The position numbers were made by a program, and so were the translations under genes. Below the pieces are notes generated by a model that saw only the letters and a program-made list of their open reading frames with translations, was not told where the DNA came from and did no database searches. Positions 36,644 to 44,958 of a DNA stretch of 64,000 bases are shown here, in pieces. The DNA comes from Granulicella sp. S190 (GTDB lineage Bacteria > Acidobacteriota > Terriglobia > Terriglobales > Acidobacteriaceae), in NCBI RefSeq assembly GCF_009766095.1, contig NZ_LMUD01000023.1, positions 408,219 through 472,218 on the forward strand. The letters are read 5' to 3'. The first letter of the stretch is position 1. Each line of letters begins with the position of its first letter.

Positions 36644-37759
36644 TTATCCTGCCATCCGCCGGAGCATCCGCTCCAGGCTTTGAATCAATCTTTTATTGTC
36701 AGGAGCCGAACGGACTGCAACTCGCAGGTGTCCGGTCGCGAGTCCCTCGAAGTTTGCGCAGGAGCGAAGCACGATCTGGTCCTTGACGATCATCTCTTCC
36801 CAAAGCACAGCGACATCTATCTGCGCTGGAAATCGGAGCAGCAGAAAATTTGCCTCCGAAGGATAGGTGAAGAGGTTGAGCCGACAAAGCTCACGTTCGA
36901 GCCAGATGCGTTGGGCAGTATTCTCCATGCGAGTCTGTTGCGCGTAAGCTTCGTCCTGCAATGCGGCACAGACGGCATCTGCGGCAAAGCTCGTAATTGG
37001 CCACGGCGCCAGGATGCGATTCAGAGACTGAATCGAAGGAGTTCCACTGACCGCGTAGGCAACTCGCAGGCTGGGAGTCGCAAAAAATTTTGTAACCGAA
37101 CGAAACACAATTAGATTGGGCTGCTCGACTGCGGTCCGGATCAGAGAATGTGTGGGAGTGTAGTCCGCGAAGGCTTCGTCGAGGAGGATCGTAACCCGGT
37201 TGTCCGCGGCCAGTTTGACCAGGCGCTTCATCTCTTCGGCTGGGCACAGCACCCCAGATGGGTTCTGAGGATTTGCCAGTAGGATTGCATCGCAACTGCC
37301 CTCTACTGCCGTTCTTATCAGTTCATCGGGCTCGTAGGCGAAATTGTTCTTCTGAGAGAGAGAGTAAGGCACCACCGCAGCTTCGGCGTTTTCAAGGGAA
37401 CGCCGATACTCACTAAACGAAGGGATGGGAAGAAGACAGCGTGAGACTTTGAACGATCGGATCGCCGCCACCAGCAACGGCACAAAGCCATTTGCGGCAG
37501 CGATGTTTTCCGGTTGAATCTTCTCAGCCTCCGCCAGCGCACCCTTGAGGTCTGTCAGTTCAAGATCAGGATACGTAATCAGAGTGGCGGGATCTGCGAT
37601 TGCTCGCTGAAGTGCTGTGAGCACAGAAGCTGGGGGGCCTGCCGGATTGATGTTCGCGCTGAAGTCAAGAAGCAGGCCGGGTTCGATTCCATACTTCGTT
37701 GCGATCTCGCGCAATTGGCCACCATGTGCGGGAAGGGAGGTCCGAGGTGGCGTGTTCAT
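36644..37759 (-). CDS. cobD: Threonine-phosphate decarboxylase (CobD-type aminotransferase fold)
   Basis: 371 aa, PLP-dependent. It decarboxylates L-threonine O-3-phosphate to (R)-1-amino-2-propanol phosphate, the linker of the nucleotide loop. Visible: LLDFSANINPAGPP opening, NPQNPSGVLC, ILLDEAFADYTP, and the PLP lysine in SVTKFFATPSLRVAY. It is the last gene of the B12 operon, overlapping cbiB by ATGA. A histidinol-phosphate aminotransferase is the main alternative, but context and the LDFSANINP motif favour CobD. A threonine kinase supplying its substrate is not obvious in the operon. Confidence 0.92.
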   Translation of the reverse strand: MNTPPRTSLPAHGGQLREIATKYGIEPGLLLDFSANINPAGPPASVLTALQRAIADPATLITYPDLELTDLKGALAEAEKIQPENIAAANGFVPLLVAAIRSFKVSRCLLPIPSFSEYRRSLENAEAAVVPYSLSQKNNFAYEPDELIRTAVEGSCDAILLANPQNPSGVLCPAEEMKRLVKLAADNRVTILLDEAFADYTPTHSLIRTAVEQPNLIVFRSVTKFFATPSLRVAYAVSGTPSIQSLNRILAPWPITSFAADAVCAALQDEAYAQQTRMENTAQRIWLERELCRLNLFTYPSEANFLLLRFPAQIDVAVLWEEMIVKDQIVLRSCANFEGLATGHLRVAVRSAPDNKRLIQSLERMLRRMAG

Positions 37760-38709
37760 CGATGCCCTCGGCGAAGCAGCAACGTGGTCATGGCTCCGAA
37801 GAGGGAAACAATCGCGACGATTCGTATTGCCTGTCGTGCATTCTGCGCTGTGGGTTTTGAAAACCGTTCTCCGATGAGAGGCGTCAGCACGGCTTCTTCG
37901 CCGTAGAAGTTTTCTCCTCCGAGCCGAGCCTGTAGAGCTCCGGCCATCGCACTCTCAGGTTGTCCCGCGTTTGGACTCTTATGTTTCATGGCGTCATGGC
38001 GCCAGGTCTCGAAAGCATCCGCAGCACTCTCATCCTTCGCTGCGGCAGCAGCGACAATTCCCATGGCTGTCAGGCGAGAGGGAAGCAGATTGGCGACGTC
38101 ATCCAGGCGCGCTGCCACTTTTCCGAAGTAGAAGTATCGCTCGTCCGCATGGCCGATCATAGAGTCAAGGGTGTTGATTGCCTTGTACGCCATTGCGAGT
38201 GGAACCCCTCCTATGGCCATGTAGAAGAGCGGCGCGATGACACCATCGGAGCAGCTCTCCGCGACAGTCTCGATCACGGCGCGACTGATCTCCTGCTCGT
38301 CCAGTGCTTGCGTGTTGCGGCCGACGATGCGCGCCAGACGCTGCCGTGCCAGCAGAAGGTCGCCTCGCTCCAGGGCGGCAACAACGGCAGAAGCTTCGTC
38401 GTGGAGGCTACGCGATGCGAGACAGGTCCATGCCAGCAGAGTCTCGGCGATGAATCCCAGCCGGCGGTCTCGCTTGTATATCCAAGCGAGAGTGGTTGCG
38501 GTGCCCAGATAAACCGCTGCAACCATGCCGAGGGTCAACGCGCCTCCGGCTGCAAGCTCGACTGCTGGAGTCTGCCCCGGCCTTCGGAGAAGGCGCTCTC
38601 CCTCTTCTATCCCCTTGCCGATCAAACGCACAGGATGTGGGAGCCACTCTGGATCTCCCGTGATCCAGTCAAAGAGGTAAGCTGCAGCAAAAACGCTTCG
38701 GCTGCTCAT
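37756..38709 (-). CDS. cbiB: Adenosylcobinamide-phosphate synthase
   Basis: 317 aa membrane protein that joins aminopropanol phosphate to adenosylcobyric acid. Family marks: YLFDWITGDPEWLPHPVRLIGKGI at the start, VGRNTQALDEQEISRAVIETVAESCSDGVIAPLFY, MAYKAINTLDSMIGH, and four or five hydrophobic segments. Overlaps cbiP and cobD by four bases at each end. Called CobD in the Pseudomonas naming. Confidence 0.95.
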   Translation of the reverse strand: MSSRSVFAAAYLFDWITGDPEWLPHPVRLIGKGIEEGERLLRRPGQTPAVELAAGGALTLGMVAAVYLGTATTLAWIYKRDRRLGFIAETLLAWTCLASRSLHDEASAVVAALERGDLLLARQRLARIVGRNTQALDEQEISRAVIETVAESCSDGVIAPLFYMAIGGVPLAMAYKAINTLDSMIGHADERYFYFGKVAARLDDVANLLPSRLTAMGIVAAAAAKDESAADAFETWRHDAMKHKSPNAGQPESAMAGALQARLGGENFYGEEAVLTPLIGERFSKPTAQNARQAIRIVAIVSLFGAMTTLLLRRGHR

Positions 38710-40310
38710 TGAGTTACGCCTTCATTTTGAGAGAGTGCCGAAGTGTCTTCTGATACTGGGACGGTGTAAGGCAAACCTGCCCAGTCGAAGATCGCTCTCA
38801 TGTCGAGAGCTTTCTCCACCTCGCGTGCGAGGCGATTCAGTGAGTCTTCACGAAGCTGTTTCCACAGATTCAACTCACGGGGCGCGGAGAGTTTGTAGTA
38901 CGCACGTGCTGCGCCGAGGAACTGATGACGAAAACTATCGTCGTCGAATATTCCGTGGAGGTAGGTGCCAAAGATAGTAGTATCCGCACTTATACAGCCG
39001 TCCTTGCCCGCGCTTGCAGATCTGTCTGCCGAAAGGATCGAGAAATGTTTCGCTCCAGCCTTATACTCCGTATGCCCAATGTGAATCTCATAGCCGTCAA
39101 GTTTAGCGTCTTTGAGCGGTTGACCGAACAGGACAGCCTCGGCCATCTCTCCCTGCGCGTTTCGCGTGACCTTCTCCATTTGCATGATGGTACGAATTGG
39201 CAACAGGCCAAGAGCGGCAACGGAGCCTTCGTGTTCCATTCCGGAAGGGTCCTCAATGGTTTCGCCAAGCATCTGCATGCCTCCGCAGATGCCTACGACA
39301 AGGCCCGTTGGCGCATAACGCAGTATGGCAACATCGAGGCCGGATCGCTTCATCCACAGGAGGTCATCTACCGTCTGTTTGCTGCCCGGCAGGATGACCA
39401 CATCAGCCTGCGCGATCTCCTCTGCGGTGCGACAGAAGAGCAGAGACACCGATGGCTCAGCTCGCAACGAATCGAAGTCGGTGAAGTTTGAGAAAGAGGG
39501 CAGTCCGATAACGGCTATCCGCAAAGGGCGGTCTTCCGAATTACGCGTCTGCGCGATTGGCCATTGAGATTGTGTTGACGGCGGAAGACCCAGACTGTCT
39601 TCCTCTTCGAGCATGAGCGAAGGAAGCCATGGAACTACGCCAAGACACAGCCTCTGCACTCGATCTTCGATCATCTCCACGCCAGGTTTGAGCAGGCTTG
39701 CGTCACCCCGAAATTTATTGATCGCGAAACCTCGAACTCGTTTCCGCTCTTCGGGCTCCAGCAACTCGAGCGTTCCTAGCAGCGAAGCGAAGACCCCTCC
39801 GCGGTCAATATCGCCAACCAGGAGACACTTTGCATCGGCCATCTCTGCCATGCGCATATTTACGATGTCATGCTGTTTTAGATTGATCTCTGCGGGGGAT
39901 CCTGCGCCTTCGAGAACGATCACCTCATATTGAGATGCGAGAATGTCGTAACTTTCCTGGACGACTGGTAGTAGCTCTTGTATGCGCCGTCGATGGTACT
40001 CCGCAGCCGTGACTCTCCCCCATATCTTTCCACGGACGACGACCTGCGAGGAGTGATCCCCTGACGGCTTGATCAGGATGGGATTCATATGAACTGACGC
40101 TGCGACTCCGGCAGCCTCCGCCTGTAACGCCTGAGCCCGTCCGATCTCCAGGCCTTCCACGGTAGCCGCAGAGTTTAACGACATATTCTGAGATTTGAAC
40201 GGAGCAACGCGATAACCGTGCTGCGCGAAGATGCGGCATAGCGCCGCGGTCAGCAACGATTTGCCGACGTGCGAGCCGGTGCCCAGAACCATAATCGCCC
40301 GCGCTCTCAT
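38706..40310 (-). CDS. cbiP: Cobyric acid synthase (glutamine-hydrolysing)
   Basis: 534 aa (CobQ in the aerobic nomenclature). It amidates four side chains of adenosylcobyrinate a,c-diamide with glutamine and ATP. N-terminal P-loop-like ATPase domain (MVLGTGSHVGKSLLTAALCRIF, PFKSQNMSLNS), VVLEGAGSPAEINL, GDIDRGGVFASLLGT, and a class-I glutamine amidotransferase domain with the Cys in VVGICGGMQMLGE and a later GTYLHGIFDD His motif. Start overlaps the bluB stop. Length is slightly longer than the ~490-aa norm because of the C-terminal tail. Confidence 0.96.
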   Translation of the reverse strand: MRARAIMVLGTGSHVGKSLLTAALCRIFAQHGYRVAPFKSQNMSLNSAATVEGLEIGRAQALQAEAAGVAASVHMNPILIKPSGDHSSQVVVRGKIWGRVTAAEYHRRRIQELLPVVQESYDILASQYEVIVLEGAGSPAEINLKQHDIVNMRMAEMADAKCLLVGDIDRGGVFASLLGTLELLEPEERKRVRGFAINKFRGDASLLKPGVEMIEDRVQRLCLGVVPWLPSLMLEEEDSLGLPPSTQSQWPIAQTRNSEDRPLRIAVIGLPSFSNFTDFDSLRAEPSVSLLFCRTAEEIAQADVVILPGSKQTVDDLLWMKRSGLDVAILRYAPTGLVVGICGGMQMLGETIEDPSGMEHEGSVAALGLLPIRTIMQMEKVTRNAQGEMAEAVLFGQPLKDAKLDGYEIHIGHTEYKAGAKHFSILSADRSASAGKDGCISADTTIFGTYLHGIFDDDSFRHQFLGAARAYYKLSAPRELNLWKQLREDSLNRLAREVEKALDMRAIFDWAGLPYTVPVSEDTSALSQNEGVTQ

Positions 40311-40996
40311 GATGCTGGTCTTCCTTCACCCCAACTGCTGTCGTACTGGTCGAAAGAGAGCACGCTCTTCAATGGCGTCCTCTTCTCCCAGCCCGCGCGC
40401 TCCAGGTCGGGCTCGGTTGAGAATGCGTTGACGTACCCAAGACATAGATAAGCTACGGGCGTAATGTTGACCGGAATCTTCAAGGCGTCGCGCAGTAACG
40501 ACGGCTCAAGAATACTGACCCAGCCGACGCCGATTCCTTCAGTTCGTGCTGCGAGCCACAGATTTTGAATAGCACAGACAGCCGAGTAAACGGCAGTCTC
40601 GGGCATAGTGCGCCGTCCCAATTGATGCCCCTGGCTGCTCTGAGAGTCACAGACGATGCAAAGATTCTGCGGTGCTTCGAGTATGCCCTCAAGCTTCATG
40701 CCCGCATAGTTCTGCTGCTGCTCGCCCTCGTAGCCGGCGAGTGCCTGCTCATTGGCACGGAGGAAAATCTGATGGATCTTCTGCCGCACGGTGAGGTCGC
40801 GCACCACGATGAATCGCCACGGTTGCATTAGACCGACCGAAGGCGCGTTATGCGCCGCCTCCAGCAGACGATGCAATAGATTCTCTGGAATCGGCTCTGG
40901 GAGAAATCCTCGACGCACGTCTCTGCGCTCGCGAATGGCGCGGTAGACGGCCTGCCGCTCGCTTTCCTCGAAGCCCGCCGCCTTCGTCACTTCCAT
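40307..40996 (-). CDS. bluB: 5,6-dimethylbenzimidazole synthase
   Basis: 229 aa, nitroreductase fold. It fragments reduced FMN with oxygen to make the lower ligand DMB. ATG 40996 is used; the open frame to 41242 continues into the adenosyltransferase gene in another frame. Visible: VYRAIRERRDVRRGF, HNAPSVGLMQPWRFIVV, CVCDSQ-like CIVCDSQSSQGHQLGRRTMPET, ENLWLAARTEGIGVGWVSIL-like segment, YLCLGYVNAF. BluB implies an oxygen-using lifestyle and true cobalamin as product. The start overlaps the upstream gene by 10 bases. Confidence 0.94.
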   Translation of the reverse strand: MEVTKAAGFEESERQAVYRAIRERRDVRRGFLPEPIPENLLHRLLEAAHNAPSVGLMQPWRFIVVRDLTVRQKIHQIFLRANEQALAGYEGEQQQNYAGMKLEGILEAPQNLCIVCDSQSSQGHQLGRRTMPETAVYSAVCAIQNLWLAARTEGIGVGWVSILEPSLLRDALKIPVNITPVAYLCLGYVNAFSTEPDLERAGWEKRTPLKSVLSFDQYDSSWGEGRPAS

Positions 40997-41565
40997 GCCC
41001 TTGACCACTTTGGTCCCGCAGCGTCGTCGCGGCGCAACCGTGCATCCACGCCTGCTCGCACCTCGATGAGTCTGCCGAAGAGCCAGATCACATCCGAGAG
41101 ACGATTGAGGTAGGAGAGGATCTCGGGCTTGAACTCCACGCCGCTGTTTGCAAGTCGTACTGCGTTGCGCTCTGCTCGCCGACAGACGGTCCGGGCTACT
41201 TCGTATGCAGCCGATTCGGTGTGAGCGCCAGGCAGCGACCAATCGGAGAGAATGCCTTCGGTGGCCTCGATCTGATGCACCAGGTTCGTCAGCATTTCGA
41301 CGTCTTCGGTCGTAATGCCGGGTGGCACCTTCTTGCTCTCAGGAGGCGTTGCTAGCGCCGACCCCACTCGGAAAAGTGTGCGCTGTATCGTCTCCGTCCA
41401 GTCGTGAATCTCTTTGTCGGAGCAGATGCTTCGGGCAAAGCCCAGAGTAGAGTTCAACTCATCGACCGTGCCATACGCTTCTACACGCAGGTCAGCCTTC
41501 GAGATGCGAATTCCACCGGCCAGCCCAGTCTCTCCACCGTCTCCACGTTTTGTTGCAATGCTCAT
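40987..41565 (-). CDS. Cob(I)alamin adenosyltransferase, PduO type
   Basis: 192 aa, forms the Co-adenosyl bond on corrinoids. PduO-family motifs: ATKRGDGGETGLAGG (ATP-binding N-terminus), VEAYGTVDELNSTLGFA, LPGAHTESAAYEVARTVCRRAERN, and LNRLSDVIWLFGRL. Functions like PduO in salvage and de novo synthesis. ATGA overlap with the preceding unknown gene. Confidence 0.94.
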   Translation of the reverse strand: MSIATKRGDGGETGLAGGIRISKADLRVEAYGTVDELNSTLGFARSICSDKEIHDWTETIQRTLFRVGSALATPPESKKVPPGITTEDVEMLTNLVHQIEATEGILSDWSLPGAHTESAAYEVARTVCRRAERNAVRLANSGVEFKPEILSYLNRLSDVIWLFGRLIEVRAGVDARLRRDDAAGPKWSRAWK

Positions 41566-42434
41566 CTTGTCTCTCCTTGTCTCTCTTCGATCTCATCCAG
41601 CGGTTCCAACGACTCTTCGACTCGAATGCGAAGAACCTTGCGAAGAGCTGTTCTCTCGTAACGCAGGGTCATGCTGTCTTCAAGAAAATCTGTTACCTTC
41701 GGCGGCCGATCGGAGAACAACTGTTGTTCGCTGAAGAACCAAGGCTCCGTTGCCCCCAACTCTTCGATGCTTCGTACATAGATCACCACAGCTGGCAGAC
41801 GATGCACTCCGGCTTGCAATAGATGGTAGGCGCGATGGTAGCCGTCACGCAAAAACCACCGTCCGCGAAACTCCGCTACCTCGAAGAAGGGGCTGCCGCC
41901 ATACAGCGAAAACGGCAAAAGATCGCGGTCCTTCGTCTTCGGATGAAACTTTAGCTGCAAGTCGGGATTGCTCGAGTGAAGACTCATGTCGAGACGATCT
42001 GACTCACTATGGTGATGCACTAGCTCATGCCTGGTGCTTCGCCGCGAGCCTACAGAGAGCGAGATAAGCCCGAGCCAGTCGTCTTGTTTTGGCAGCAGTG
42101 GCTTTTCCTGAACGGGACTGAAGATCAGTCTGCGCTGAAAGGCAATCAGGCAACGCAGGTCTACAACACCTAGCGTCCAGTTCAAGCGCTCATACTCTCG
42201 TTGCATGTCTTCGTCTGTTGCCGCGGCCGTGAGCAACTGTTGAATGTTCCGGGTTTCCTGTTCGAGCAGGGCGGAGTTGTTCGCATAGTGCTGTAGCTGA
42301 GAGAGTCTGGCACGTGCCTGTTCAACATTGCTATCCAATGCGGCGGAACTGAAACCAGTAGAAGCATCGCGGTAGGCGTAGTCATCCAAATCCCATGCAA
42401 TCAGCTCGAGCACGTCGACCTTCTCTGCGGTCAT
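41562..42434 (-). CDS. Unknown protein with DGYHR (ParB/SerK-like) motif in B12 operon
   Basis: 290 aa, no signal peptide or membrane segment, not a known cobalamin gene. The first 100 residues are helical; the C-terminal half contains FFEVAEFRGRWFLRDGYHRAY (D197-G-Y-H-R201) followed by HLLQAGVHRLPAVVIYV, which looks like the ParB/sulfiredoxin fold's 'substrate/nucleotide' hairpin. The related DGHHR signature is found in ParB-fold free-serine kinases (SbnI, SerK). It overlaps cobC upstream and the adenosyltransferase downstream by ATGA, so it is fully integrated in the operon. Hypothesis: a kinase making L-threonine phosphate for CobD. This is inference only; a plain ParB-like regulator is the alternative. 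Confidence 0.7.
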   Translation of the reverse strand: MTAEKVDVLELIAWDLDDYAYRDASTGFSSAALDSNVEQARARLSQLQHYANNSALLEQETRNIQQLLTAAATDEDMQREYERLNWTLGVVDLRCLIAFQRRLIFSPVQEKPLLPKQDDWLGLISLSVGSRRSTRHELVHHHSESDRLDMSLHSSNPDLQLKFHPKTKDRDLLPFSLYGGSPFFEVAEFRGRWFLRDGYHRAYHLLQAGVHRLPAVVIYVRSIEELGATEPWFFSEQQLFSDRPPKVTDFLEDSMTLRYERTALRKVLRIRVEESLEPLDEIEERQGETR

Positions 42435-43018
42435 ACTTGCACCTCAGCTTGTAACATCGGCAGAGGCGAGACCACGGCATGTCGAACGATGGCGCAGTAA
42501 GGCTTTGACTGCCTCCATGCATCCTCTTCGCGACATCCGTTCAACGAGCAAAGAACAGTCCGCAACACTCCGGCGTGAGTTACGACCGCCATACGTTGTC
42601 CCTGGACTTTAGCGGATAACAACTCAACTTCACTCAAGACGCGCCGTTCGAAGTCTTGAAAAGTTTCTCCTCCAGGCGCTGGCAACCTAGGATATTCCTC
42701 TAGCCATCGCCTAGCGTAGGCTTTGTCTTTCTGCTCGATCTCAACCCAGGTGAGACCCTCCCATTCGCCGAAATAGATCTCACGCAGCGCAGGCCGAATC
42801 TGGCATTGGATCCCACACGATTTGGCGATTGCTTCTGCCGTCGTGTGTGCGCGACGCAGATCGCTGGTGTAGATAGTGCTGATATTATCTCCGCGAAACC
42901 GGTCAACCAGTTCGATTATTTGTTCAAGCCCGCGTGCATTCACCTCTGGATCAGAGTGGCCGCAGAATGTTCCTGCCATGTCTGTCTCCGCGTGGCGGAG
43001 GAAGAGGATCTCGCTCAT
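42431..43018 (-). CDS. cobC: Alpha-ribazole phosphatase-like histidine phosphatase
   Basis: 195 aa from ATG 43018 (ATGA overlap with cobS). Histidine-phosphatase superfamily: LFLRHAET (phospho-His), YTSDLRRAHTTAEAIA, REIYFGEWEGLTWVEIE, and VTHAGVLRT with the second His. In this context it should remove the 5'-phosphate from alpha-ribazole phosphate or adenosylcobalamin phosphate. The general family also contains phosphoglycerate-mutase-like enzymes; the operon decides the call. Confidence 0.88.
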   Translation of the reverse strand: MSEILFLRHAETDMAGTFCGHSDPEVNARGLEQIIELVDRFRGDNISTIYTSDLRRAHTTAEAIAKSCGIQCQIRPALREIYFGEWEGLTWVEIEQKDKAYARRWLEEYPRLPAPGGETFQDFERRVLSEVELLSAKVQGQRMAVVTHAGVLRTVLCSLNGCREEDAWRQSKPYCAIVRHAVVSPLPMLQAEVQV

Positions 43019-43779
43019 GCGATCCACACTCCGCAGCAGTAGACCGCAATCTCGGTGAGTTGATTCGTCGCACCGAAGCAGTCTCCGGTTATGCCGCCTA
43101 TCTTTCTGTAGTAGAACCAGCCACTCAGCACAACAACCAAAAGAGCGACCAGAAGAGGCACAACAGAAGATCTTCGCAGGACGAAGACGACAAACCCAAC
43201 ACTGAAGATCGAACCAAACAATAAGGAAGGAAGCGATACGAGCCGGGCTATGCGCGCTCCCTGTCCCCCGTGGTCACGCGCGGCGGGGAGGAAGTAGCTC
43301 AACGGCAGTGAGCTCCAGCGGCACAGCACGTGAGCCGAGAGGACGTATGCGGCGAAGTGCTGCACAGGCAGCGAACCTAACAGCAGATAACGAGCCAGCA
43401 ACGACAGGACAAGAGCGGTAGCGCCGTAGCTGCCGATCCTGCTGTCGTGCAGAATTGCAAGGATCCGATCCTTCGTCCAGCCCCCGCCGAATCCGTCTGC
43501 AGTATCGGCGAGGCCATCTTCGTGGAGGCAGCCAGTAATCAGGACGAAGTAGGTCAGCACTGCGACTGCGATAAGCGGACGAGCTAAATGCGCCGTCAGG
43601 AGTTGTTGCAGCAATACCGCTCCAGCGCCGACGATCAATCCGACCAACGGAAAGAACTTCACAGCTCGCGAGAGGGAGTCTGCCTCGAATGAGATTGCAG
43701 GCATGGGGATTCGCGTGAGGAACTGAATAGCTACGATCAACTCCTCGCCGAGTCTCCGCATCTGTTTTGCCGCCGTCAA
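43015..43779 (-). CDS. cobS: Cobalamin synthase (adenosylcobinamide-GDP ribazoletransferase)
   Basis: 254 aa integral membrane enzyme of the last assembly step, joining adenosylcobinamide-GDP to alpha-ribazole(-phosphate). Motifs: VAIQFLTRIPMP near the N-terminus, FPLVGLIVGAGAVLL, LHEDGLADTADGFGGGWTKDRILAILHDSRIGSYGA (acidic GLADxxDG metal motif), and GGITGDCFGATNQLTEI at the C-terminus. TTG start overlapping the cobT stop (TTGA). Confidence 0.96.
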   Translation of the reverse strand: MTAAKQMRRLGEELIVAIQFLTRIPMPAISFEADSLSRAVKFFPLVGLIVGAGAVLLQQLLTAHLARPLIAVAVLTYFVLITGCLHEDGLADTADGFGGGWTKDRILAILHDSRIGSYGATALVLSLLARYLLLGSLPVQHFAAYVLSAHVLCRWSSLPLSYFLPAARDHGGQGARIARLVSLPSLLFGSIFSVGFVVFVLRRSSVVPLLVALLVVVLSGWFYYRKIGGITGDCFGATNQLTEIAVYCCGVWIA

Positions 43780-44861
43780 TCTTTTGCCTCGCTCACGCCC
43801 GCAGATTTGAAAGTCGCCATCTGGTTATAGAGGCACAGGGCGGACTCGATAATCGGCATCGATAGAACAGCGCCTGTCCCTTCCCCGAGTCGCATGTTCA
43901 GCGTGAGAATAGGGCTCAATTCAATGTACTCGAGTAGAGCTTGATGCCCTGGCTCTTCAGATTGGTGTCCCGCGAAAAGATAGCCACGTACCTGAGGCGA
44001 TATCGCAAACGCAATCGCCGCCGCCGCAGTCGAGATAAAACCATCGACGACCACAGCTATCCCGTTCCGTGCAGCGCCAAGAATGAAGCCGGTCATGGCA
44101 GCGATCTCCAAACCGCCGACGCAGCGCAACACGTCGAATGCATCGCAGGGAGCGCTGGCTGCGTTGCCGAAGTGCCTGCGTAAAACGGACTCGATGACTC
44201 GGCATTTGTGCTGAAGTGCTTCAGAGCTCAGGCCGGTTCCTTTTCCGGTAATACGATCTATGGGTTTTCCGGTGAGGAGAGCGGTGATCGCACTGGCCGC
44301 CGTGGTGTTGCCGATGCCCATCTCGCCGACAGCCGTCAAAGTGTGTCCCTTTGCCTTTGCATCGCCAGCAAGCTTCCATCCTGTATCGAGCGCCTCGATC
44401 AGCTCTTGTTCACTCATCGCCGGCTCGCGCAGCATATTGCGCGAGCCCCTGCGTACCTTGCGATGCAGCAAACCTTCGATGCCATCGAAGTCCGCGTCGA
44501 CACCGACGTCAACGACGCTCATCTCGACACCATGAAGTTTCGCAAGCACGTTGATGGCGGCGCCATGAGCGAGAAAATTTAGCACCATCTGCCGGGTCAC
44601 CTCACTGGGATAGGCGCTGACGCCCTCTGCGGTGATGCCATGATCTGCGGCAAAGACATAGACCGTCTTTTGCAGCGGCTCGGCAAAGGCCTCCTGACGA
44701 ATGGAGACCATCTGGGCGGCCAAATCTTCGAGTCTGCCGAGGCTACCCAGCGGCTTGGTCAAGACATCCAGATGGGCGCGCGCTTTGGCGAGCCATCGTT
44801 CGCTTGGCGGACTGATGGACAACCCGTCTTTAAACGCTTTCAACTTGCTTGACGCTTCCAC
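43776..44861 (-). CDS. cobT: Nicotinate-nucleotide:DMB phosphoribosyltransferase
   Basis: 361 aa from GTG 44861, which has GGAGGGG four bases upstream; GTG 44873 would add four residues. It activates DMB to alpha-ribazole 5'-phosphate using nicotinate mononucleotide. Motifs: LTKPLGSLGRLEDLAAQ, VFAADHGITAEGVSAYPSEVT, NFLAHGAAINVLAK, EMGIGNTTAASAI, ITGKGTGL, and EGTGAVLSMPI. The catalytic Glu is expected in the C-terminal GEGTG segment. It is the only operon gene whose 5' side does not directly overlap a known gene; a 42-codon ORF fills that gap. Confidence 0.95.
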   Translation of the reverse strand: MEASSKLKAFKDGLSISPPSERWLAKARAHLDVLTKPLGSLGRLEDLAAQMVSIRQEAFAEPLQKTVYVFAADHGITAEGVSAYPSEVTRQMVLNFLAHGAAINVLAKLHGVEMSVVDVGVDADFDGIEGLLHRKVRRGSRNMLREPAMSEQELIEALDTGWKLAGDAKAKGHTLTAVGEMGIGNTTAASAITALLTGKPIDRITGKGTGLSSEALQHKCRVIESVLRRHFGNAASAPCDAFDVLRCVGGLEIAAMTGFILGAARNGIAVVVDGFISTAAAAIAFAISPQVRGYLFAGHQSEEPGHQALLEYIELSPILTLNMRLGEGTGAVLSMPIIESALCLYNQMATFKSAGVSEAKD

Positions 44862-44958
44862 TTGCCCCTCCACCTTCAGACCTGCATGTGTTCGTGTGAT
44901 GAAGGACGATAAAGAGATGACGAATCGCAGCCTCGATCTCGAGTTCAGGTTGCATCAT
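44830..44958 (-). CDS. Possible 42-aa coupling ORF between cbiA and cobT
   Basis: A short frame begins MMQPELEIEAAIRHLFIVL at an ATGA overlap with the cbiA stop and runs about 30 bases past the cobT start before its TAA. Every other junction of the operon is an overlap, so this ORF would make translational coupling continuous from cobU to cobD. The N-terminal half is amphipathic; the C-terminal half is low complexity (GGGASGSV). It may be a real micropeptide, or only a coupling device. Confidence 0.3.
   Translation of the reverse strand: MMQPELEIEAAIRHLFIVLHHTNTCRSEGGGASGSVKQVESV

Noticed and set aside
40997..41242. 82-residue N-terminal extension of BluB
   Set aside because: It overlaps the adenosyltransferase gene in another frame and is Arg/Ser-rich; the ATG at 40996 fits the family length.
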